Shown piece after piece: positions 34,847 through 42,368 of a stretch of 42,368 nt of DNA. Made by a program: the position numbers and the translations under genes. Position 1 is the stretch's first letter; each line of letters begins with the position of its first letter. This DNA comes from Thraustochytrium sp. TN22. Its lineage: Eukaryota > Sar > Bigyra > Thraustochytrida > Thraustochytriidae. A model generated the notes under the pieces. The model saw nothing but the letters and a program-made list of their open reading frames with translations, was not told where the DNA came from and ran no database searches. The stretch lies in contig JABLUY010000287.1 in NCBI GenBank assembly GCA_013306675.1, positions 1-42,368 of the forward strand, written 5' to 3'.

Positions 34847-37800
34847 ATGGGCGGCGCGCGCGAGCGCCTCGCCGAGGGTGACCGCGTGCTGGCGCACTTC
34901 CGCGGCAACCCCGAAGCACAGCGCTACCCCGGCGTCGTCAAGCGCGTGCACGCGGACGGCTCGGTGGACGTCGCCTACGACGATGGCGACTTCGACAAGG
35001 CGCTCACGCCGGGCGTCGTCAAGAAGCGCGGCTCCTCGCCGCGCGGAGCCAAGAATGGCGCCGGCGCTGACGTTGACGATGACGCGGACGGTGCCGGCGG
35101 AGCCGCGCTCGCCGCGGGCGACCGCGTCATGTGCCGCTTCAGAGGCAAGGGCGACGAGTTCCCAGGCACCGTGACACGCGTGCACCCGCGCACCGGCCTC
35201 ATCGACGTAGACTACGACGACGGCGACAAGGACCTACGCATTCCCAGCACCGCCGCTCGCCTGCTGCGCGAGAAGTTGGCCAAGAAGACCCGCAAAGCCT
35301 CCGCGTCTCCGCGCAAGAGGCATGTGGCCAGCAGCGGCGAGGAGGACGACCCTGACGAGGAGGTCGCCCTAGAAGATGGAAACCGTGGCGAACGTCACCG
35401 CCACCGAGGTGCCGCAAGGAAGTCGCCCCCCCGCTGGGAAGCCGGTGTTGCGGTCTTGGCCAAGTTCCGCGGCCGCGAGAACGCCAAGGAGTACGCTGGC
35501 ACAATTGCCCGTGTCAACAAGGACGGCACGCTCGACATCCACTACGAAGACGGCGACGAGGATCGCCGTCTCGACCCGCGCTTCGTGCGACGGCAGCAGC
35601 CGCAAGGTGGGATGGACTCCTCAGGGGACGAGGACCACCGGAGTGCGGACGAGGACGACGAAGAGGAGGAGGAGGAGGACAAGGACGCGAGTGACGCGCC
35701 GCAGAGCGACGCGCCGCCCTCGTGCGAGCTCGTTGACAGACTAGCAGAGGCTATTGCGCGCTCCGGAGCACTCGGCCCCGGCACCGCCGTCCTGGCCCCA
35801 CCAGACGAGGGATCGACCCGCACGCGGCCTGGTGTGGTCGAGGCGCACGGCAGGCGCGAGGGCACCTTCGACGTGCGCTTCCTGGACGGCAGCGTTCGCG
35901 ACGCCGTCGCCGGCCGAGACCTGGAGGTCGACGACGCGCGCACTGTCATCTTGGCGCGCCTGCGCACAGTCCTCCGCAATGCCTGCGAGCCGGGCTCCGC
36001 GGACGCCCTGCAGCGCGGCGCCCTCGTCGAGGCGCTCGACGCAGCGCTCAGCTTCCGTGTCACCAAGCGCCAGGCCGCCTTGGCCGCGGCTGCCTTTCCT
36101 AGCGGCGAAATGAAGGGCGCCCTCGACGTCAAGCGGCTGCTGGCTGCCGTGCGGCGCAAGGGCGCCCAAGGGAGCGGGCGTCAGCGTAAACAGGCAGTAG
36201 AGCTCGCCGGCAGCGTCGAGCCCGCTCCTCTAGGCGTGCGCCGCGCGCTCAGCGCTCTCGTGCTGCGCGCCGACGGCAAGCTGCTCAAGAAGCTCTTGGG
36301 CCACGTATTCAGCCGCAGCGAGCTGCGCGAGCTGCTCGAGGCCTTCGGCGCGCGCAAGTCTCTCTCCCAGTCCGAGGGGCTCGCTTGGATCCACCAGGGT
36401 CTCGACGTGCGCGGCGTCGGCAAGGTCTCAGGCGAGCAGCTCCTCTATTATGCCACCTGCATGAACGTGCGCATCGCGCCGTCGGCCTTTGCCTCCATAG
36501 ACCAGGCGCGCACCGTGCTGCACGCCAAGGACATCGCCAAATCGCTGCGCCTCCTGCGCAAGGACTTCGATAAGGCCGACGCGGACGGCGTGGGGTCGCT
36601 GGACGCCAAGGCCGCGCGGCCGATCCTCATTGGCGCTGGCATCGACAAGCGCGACGTGGACAAGCTGCTCAAAATTGACTTTGGCTCCGCTACGGCAGCC
36701 ATAAGTAAGGCGCCCGAGAAGGGCAAGCGCGGCGCCGCCGCCGGCTCCGGAACCGAGCAAAGCGACTCCGACTCCGACTCCGACTCCGATACCGCCGGCG
36801 CAGCGCCGAACAAGGCCGCTGCGCGCAAAATCTCGCTCAACACCTGGCGCTTCAACAAGAGCGCGGCCACGAGCTTTGCGTACGGCGCCTTTCTGGGCGC
36901 GGTCGCCTCCCCGCCCATGAACGAGGCGCACGTGCGCCTCCTCGTGCAGGCGCTCTGCTTGGCGCCGAACGCGCACGAGTGGCTCGCCAAGCTTGCCAAG
37001 AAGAAGACCACGCTCTCGGAGGCGACGCTCCTCGGGCAGCTTTTCGACCGCTTCGCGCTCGTCGCTACCCCGGAGCTCGTGCTGCGCTGCGTCCTGCTCG
37101 CCTCTGCCGCGCCGGAGGCCGCCGCCAAAAAGTCCAAGGCCACAGCCGCGCTCGCGGCCGTGGGCAAGCAGGCCACGGACAGCGTCGAGCTGCAGATCGA
37201 GACCCGCAAGCTCCACGCCTGGCTCGTCAAGACCAACATGAGCGACCCGCATGACCGCCGCTCGCGACGCACGGTCCTTGCGCACTTGCGCCGCTACCTC
37301 GGATCTTCGCGAGGCGCCGTGCTGGCCCTTTTCAAGGCCGCGGCGGACGATGGGGAGAGTGACCGGGGCACCGAGGCCACGCTGACGCGAGCCTTGTTTA
37401 TGGAGACGCTCCAGGCGCGCAAACCCAAGCTCTTCAAGGACGCCGCGCTCGTTCGGGCAGGGCTTGAGCACTTTGACCCGACCCGCGCCGGGTTCATCGA
37501 CCTCAAGGCGCTCGCGACGGCACTTGGCGCAGCCGAGGAAGCCGCCTCTGACGCCTCGTCCGCCAGCGCGGGCTCCGACGGAGAGTCCGGGGGCGCGTCA
37601 GGAAAGGAGTCCGCTCAGGGCGAGGACGAGAGCTCCGAGGATAGTGCGAGCGAGTCTGCGCCTCGCGCGGGCCCCACGAGCGCCGCACTGCTCAAGGCGG
37701 TGCGCGCCAAGCTGCCCAAAGGCGCCAAGGACCCCGGCCGCGCGTTGCTCAAGGCCATGCGCGCATGCAACGAGATCGAGGACATTCGCGACCTGCTTGA

Positions 37801-40800
37801 ACGCGACCTGTCGCTCGACGTCGAGCACGCGGATCGCCTCCTCGATCTGCTGGTGGGCGAGGCGATCGAGGGCGCCAGGACACGCCTCGTTGGCCTCGTC
37901 GCCTCGCTCGCGCAGGGACTGCGCGTGCCCAAGCCCACCTCGGCCGCAGCCGAGGCCATCGACCGCTGCCGGCGCGCGCTGGAGGCGCAGGCCAAGGTCG
38001 CGCGGGCTGCCAACCACCACGGGCTCCTGGACGATGAGAAGCCTCTGAAAACCCGCGTGCGCGCGCTGCTAAAGGCCAAGGCGCCCAAGCAGGCCTCAGC
38101 GCAGCACGTCCAGGAGCTGCTCGGGCAGACCAAGGACGAGGACGCGCTCCTACGAGCCCTTGGCAAGAAATACCGCATCAAGGTGCCCCCCAGCGTGCGC
38201 TTGGATCTCGCCAAGGCCGACGCGGGCGCTACCGGCAAAGTGGACGCCAAGAAGGCCGTCGCGGTGATTGCCAAGACCGCCGGCGTCAAGCTGGACGCGA
38301 AGCTCGCAGAGGCACTGGCGACGCACTTTTGCGGCGCGGACCGCGAGGGAGGTCTCTTCCATGAGGCCGCCGCTGCTGTCTTGCAGCCGCGGAGGCTCGC
38401 CAAGGCGGACTGCCGCGCCTTAATTACGGGCATTGAGCGCGCCGCAGAAAAGGGCGTTGGAATTGAGGCGCTCCTGAGCGAGACGCTCGGCAAGGCCGTC
38501 AACAAGCGCGGCGCCGTGGCCGAGCGGCACTTCGTGCATGGTTTGTATTCGCTGGACGTCTGCGCGGCGCCGGACCGCCTGTACGCGCTGGCAATATCTT
38601 GCTCGTCCAAACAAGACGGCCGCGTGGACCTTCGTGGCTTGACCAAGCTCGGCGCGGGCGAAGGCAAGGCAGGGAAAAATGTGCGCCGCGGATCGTCCGC
38701 CTCCTCCACTTCCTCCAAGAGCGCCAGCGACGACAGCCAGAGCGGCTCCGAGGAGGAGGAGGACGACGACGACGAGGACGACGAGGACGACGAGGACGAC
38801 GCTGAGGATGCCGACTCTCGCGGGAGCGAAGAGGGCAACTCCGACGAAGACAAGACCAAAGCCAAGGGTCAGAAGTCTGCGCTCTGGTTCTCCAAGTTCC
38901 GCAAGAAGTCCGCCAAGCGCTCCAGTACTTCGGACGAGTCTGGAGAAGAGAGCTCTGACGCTGAAGGTTCCGAAGAGGACAGCGAGGACGGCGAGGCGAG
39001 CAATGCAAGCGGAAGCGGGTCGGATGCCGAGGAGGAGCGAAGCGGGAAGTCGCTTGTCCCCAAGTCGGTTCGCGTCGCGCTTTCGAATGCCGACGCCGCT
39101 TCACGCGCGCGTCTCCTTGCGACCCTCCGCAAGGCGAGCCGGAGCAAGGATGGCACGGTCGCGGCAAACACCGCCGTCAAAGCAATGTCGCGCGTCCCGA
39201 AGCTGGACAAGGCCGAGGCCGCGGCGTTGCTGCTGGCGCTGGGGTACGGGCCGCAAGGCTCCATCTATGTGTCCGACGTGGCTGCCGCGATGCGCAAGAC
39301 CCCCGGCGCGGCGCAGCGCCGTGCGGTCGACGGTCTTTGCGCTCGTTACGCTGCACTCGACTCCAAGCGGCAGGCTGCTGCGCTTCGCGCGCTCCAAGGC
39401 GACAAGCCCATGAAGGAGTCTGCATTCGTCAAGCTCGTGCAGACGCACAAGCTCGTCGGGTCGAGCAGCAAGGCGCTGCGGCCCGTGCTTGCCATGCTGG
39501 ACGCGGACGGTGCTGGCAGCGTGGACATTGTGTTGTGCCGGTCGTTCCTGCAGAATGAGTGCGCCCGAGACCGCCTTACGGCTCGCTTGCGGTACTGCAT
39601 GGCCAAGCTCAAGGAGGAGCGCAAGATCAAAGTCGTCGCGCTCGTCAAGAAGGCCGGGTCTCTGTCTCGCGAGGGCGCCTTTCGCTTCCTTGACAAGCTT
39701 GGGTTTATGCTAGGCGAGGACGAGATTCGCTTCTTGGTCGCGCGAGCTCACGAGGACGAAGACGACGAGGACGCAGACGACGAGGAGGTGCAACGCGATT
39801 ACAACCTGGCCCAAGTGCTTTTGCCCTTTGCGAAAGGGAACGGCGGGTCGTTCGCGGCCACGTCGGAGACAGAGAGTAGCGCCGAAGAATCCGGGGAGGA
39901 CGCAGAGGTGTCCACTCTGGGCAGCAGCAACGGCGAGAGGGGCGAAAGCGACGAGAGCGAGAGCGAGAGCGAGAGCAGGCGTAAGAAGCGGAGGTCGACG
40001 TCGCCGACCAAGACGAAAAGGAACAAGTCGAAGCGGCGCGGGGACGACAAGGACGAGGCCGAGGACGACTCAGAAAAGGACAGCAGCATGGGAAGCGGTA
40101 GTAGCAGTGGCGGCAGTGCTTCAGAGTCGGACGATGGCGAAGCTGAGGACGACGAGATCAGCGCCTCGGATGAAGGAAGCGAGGGCAGCAGCTGGGGCAG
40201 CCCTCAGCGCGGCAGCCGCCGCTCACCATCGCCGCGACAGCGGCGGCGGCAAGAGCGCCCCGGCCGCAGCGTGAAGCTAGATCCACAGTTTGAAAAGGCC
40301 GTGGACCGCGCGCTGCGCAAGTCGTTCGAGGTCTTGGACGCGGACAACAACGGGTTCGTGGACCGGCGCGAGCTGGGGCGCGCAATGCTGGCCATGGACC
40401 GTGAGGTGTCGGAGCGAGAGATCGACCGCATCATGGAGGCGGGCGACAGCAACGGCGACGGCAAGCTGTCGCGGCGAGAGTTCATCCGCGTCGGCAGGCA
40501 ACTCGTGGCTTCTCAGGCGCACAAGCTGTTCCCGAAGCGGGAGCGCGACGTGCGCAGCATGATGGAGCAACTGGACCGTAACGGGGACGGTACGGTGTCA
40601 ATGAAGGAGTTTCAGAGCGGGCTGCGCGCACTGTGCGGGGGCGAGCTGTCCAAGGAGGAGGTGCGCGCGCTTGCGAGCTTGGCCGACACGGACCGCGACG
40701 GGTCCATCTCGTATGCGGAGTTCGTGGCGCTGCTGCGGCGGCCGCCGACCAGCGTGGACAAGAGGGCGCGCGCAGCGCTGGCCAAGGTGGTGCGCGGGCC

Positions 40801-42308
40801 GGTGCCAGACCCGACCAACTTTCTTAAGGTGTACGGGCGCACGCCGAGCAACTATCGGCCGGTGGTCACGCAAGAGCTGGACCAGACCGAGGCGCACTCT
40901 GCGTCGCAGGCGCTGCTAGAGCCCCTGGCGCAGGAATCACGCGCCGTGGAGGCGCTGGCGCTGGCCAAGGCGCACCTGTCGGAGGGCGTGCAGACCTTCC
41001 AGGTTCAGCTGCGCGCGGCGCGTGGCATTCCAGTCATTGCGGACGAGAAGCTGGCCTCGCGCGTCGTGGAGCGCCGCGCGCGCCTCTGCCTGTGGCGGCG
41101 GCCCATGACTTCGTCCTCGGGCGCGATGGGCGGCGCCCTGAGTCCGAACGGGGCCAACGAGGACGGCTTCGAGGACGAGGATGCGGATGCGGCGGACCTG
41201 GCGAGCGGCGTCGACAGCAGCGATGACGAACACGACGACGTGGCGGCGCTGGCGCGCGAACTGCCCCCGGCGACGAGTCTCAAGTACGCCGGGAACCCGC
41301 TCGTGCTGAGCGCATCGTGGGACCGCGGCGAGGAGGACGTGTGGCAGTTCGGCGGCGGCGGCTCGGGCGGCATGGACACAGCGCTGGTGCGCATCCCGGA
41401 GGGTCTGGGCGAGGTGTGCCAGATGCGCGACGAGGCGCTCGTGCTGCTGGTGGAGTTCTCTCTGCTGCTCCGCACGGGCGCGGATGAGCACACGCCGCCG
41501 GTGGAGATGAGCTGCGGGTGGTGCTCGCTCGACCTGGACGAGCTGGACCGCGCGACGTACGACGGTCGCGAGCTGCGTGCGCGCGTCTCGGGCGGTTCGC
41601 CGCTCTGCCCCTTTGACATCGCCAAGGACGACATTCTTGCCCGGCGTCGCGGCTGGCGCGCCTTGCGCCGGTCCCTGCGAGCTGGGCCCGAGACGCGGCC
41701 AGAGCTCAAGCTTCGCTGTCAGGGAACGCAGCGCGCCGCGCGAGGGCTCAAGGCGGCGCTGCGGCTCTTGCCGTCTCCGTTCTTGACGCCGCAGGCCGCG
41801 CTCCCGCTCATCAAGACCTACATGGAGGTCCGCTCCAGCCTCCAGGCCGCGCGCGCGGAGGACCGCCGCGCTGTCCGCGGCGGTTCTTCGGCTGGCTCGG
41901 GCTACACGCGCTCGCGTGCTGATGGCGACGCTGTTGATTTCGCGCCCGTGCTGCGCATCTTCCCTCAGATCTTGCACGACGCGGATCTCCTCGCGGCACT
42001 TGCCCGCCGCTGGCACTCCTCGCACGCCAGCTCCATCCGGGACGCCGCCCGTCGCCAGGCTGCCTTCACCAAGGCTGTGCTCAGCATCTGGCCCATGCTC
42101 TGCGCCGTCGAGCGTCGCGGCGACGCCAACCTCATGTCACCCACTGCGCGCAAGATCCGCAAGTCCGTCAAGCCTTCCGCCGACTTCTTCCTCGCGCCAT
42201 CCGTCACGGACGCCAAGTCGTCCTCCTCCTCCTCGTCTTCTGCCTCGGCCGCCGCTGACGCTTCGGGCCTCTTGTTTCGCCCCTTCAACATCCGCGAGGC
42301 CATCATTT

Positions 42309-42310
<2 letters not shown>
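34847..42310 (+). CDS. Giant Tudor-like / EF-hand / nephrocystin-1-like protein
   Basis: This intronless 2,487-residue protein starts with four Tudor-like repeats at about residues 5-60, 86-135, 195-245 and 305-360, each with a V.A.FRG core, a G.V..V segment and a Y.DGD ending. A long middle holds degenerate EF-hand-like loops (DADGVGSLDAK, DPTRAGFIDLK, DADGAGSVDIV) separated by acidic Ser/Glu/Lys tracts. Four canonical EF-hands follow, with first ligands Asp1831, Asp1867, Asp1910 and Asp1947 (spacing 36, 43, 37), so a calmodulin-like module. About residues 2050-2450 resemble the nephrocystin-1 C-terminus: CGWCSLDL, GGSPLCPFD, ALRLLPSPFLTPQAALPLIKTY and VLRIFPQILHDADLLAALARRW. NPHP1 works at the ciliary transition zone. 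The EF-hands are certain; the NPHP1 assignment is from pattern memory. The SH3 domain of animal NPHP1 is not seen. Confidence 0.8.

Positions 42311-42368
<58 letters not shown>
42311..42368. repeat. (GAC)n microsatellite running off the window
   Basis: Immediately after the TGA stop an almost perfect GAC repeat, at least sixteen units, continues to the end of the window. Its true length cannot be seen. Confidence 0.92.

Overview
This window reads as nuclear DNA from a GC-rich, gene-dense, intron-poor flagellated protist. Long GC-rich ORFs are uninterrupted by introns, and only one gene needs an intron (120 bp, GT-AG) to make sense. One gene is a homologue of the dynein-packaging factor DAAF9/Shulin and another ends in a nephrocystin-1-like region, so the organism very likely builds motile flagella. 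A multi-membrane metallophosphoesterase and an L-galactose-dehydrogenase-type reductase both resemble plant proteins. A thraustochytrid/labyrinthulid-like stramenopile would fit, but that placement is inference and the sequence alone does not prove it.

I support thirteen protein genes. From left to right: a secreted sulfatase (+); a secreted GxGYxYP-type putative glycoside hydrolase (-); DAAF9/Shulin (+), divergent from the hydrolase; a four-helix membrane orphan with a polyQ tract (-); a small cysteine-rich single-pass membrane orphan (-); a seven-helix orphan (+); a large multi-membrane calcineurin-like phosphoesterase (+); an aldo/keto reductase of the L-galactose dehydrogenase type (-); a PAP2/glucose-6-phosphatase-like membrane phosphatase (+); an ASH2/Bre2-type SPRY protein (-); a spliced TPR protein (+); a Sec7-PH protein with its Sec7 half interrupted (+); and a 2,487-residue protein joining Tudor-like repeats, four canonical EF-hands and an NPHP1-like C-terminus (+).

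The non-coding part is unusual. Three gene boundaries carry minisatellites: four 68-bp units plus three 31-bp units behind the phosphoesterase gene; a roughly 190-bp array with two identical adjacent copies between the reductase and PAP2 genes, decaying toward PAP2; and a 270-290-bp array upstream of the ASH2-like gene that repeats the start-codon neighbourhood. Pentanucleotide microsatellites (GCATC, GCCTC, GGCGC, GCTGC, GAGGC, ACAAG, TCTGC) recur between genes, as does a short CTAGCTAG word. I found no tRNA, rRNA, transposase, reverse transcriptase or CRISPR array.

Functionally the sulfatase and glycosidase form a plausible polysaccharide-degrading secreted pair, and DAAF9 plus the NPHP1-like protein point to flagellum assembly. 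The rest are housekeeping or membrane genes with no operon logic, as expected for a nuclear genome.
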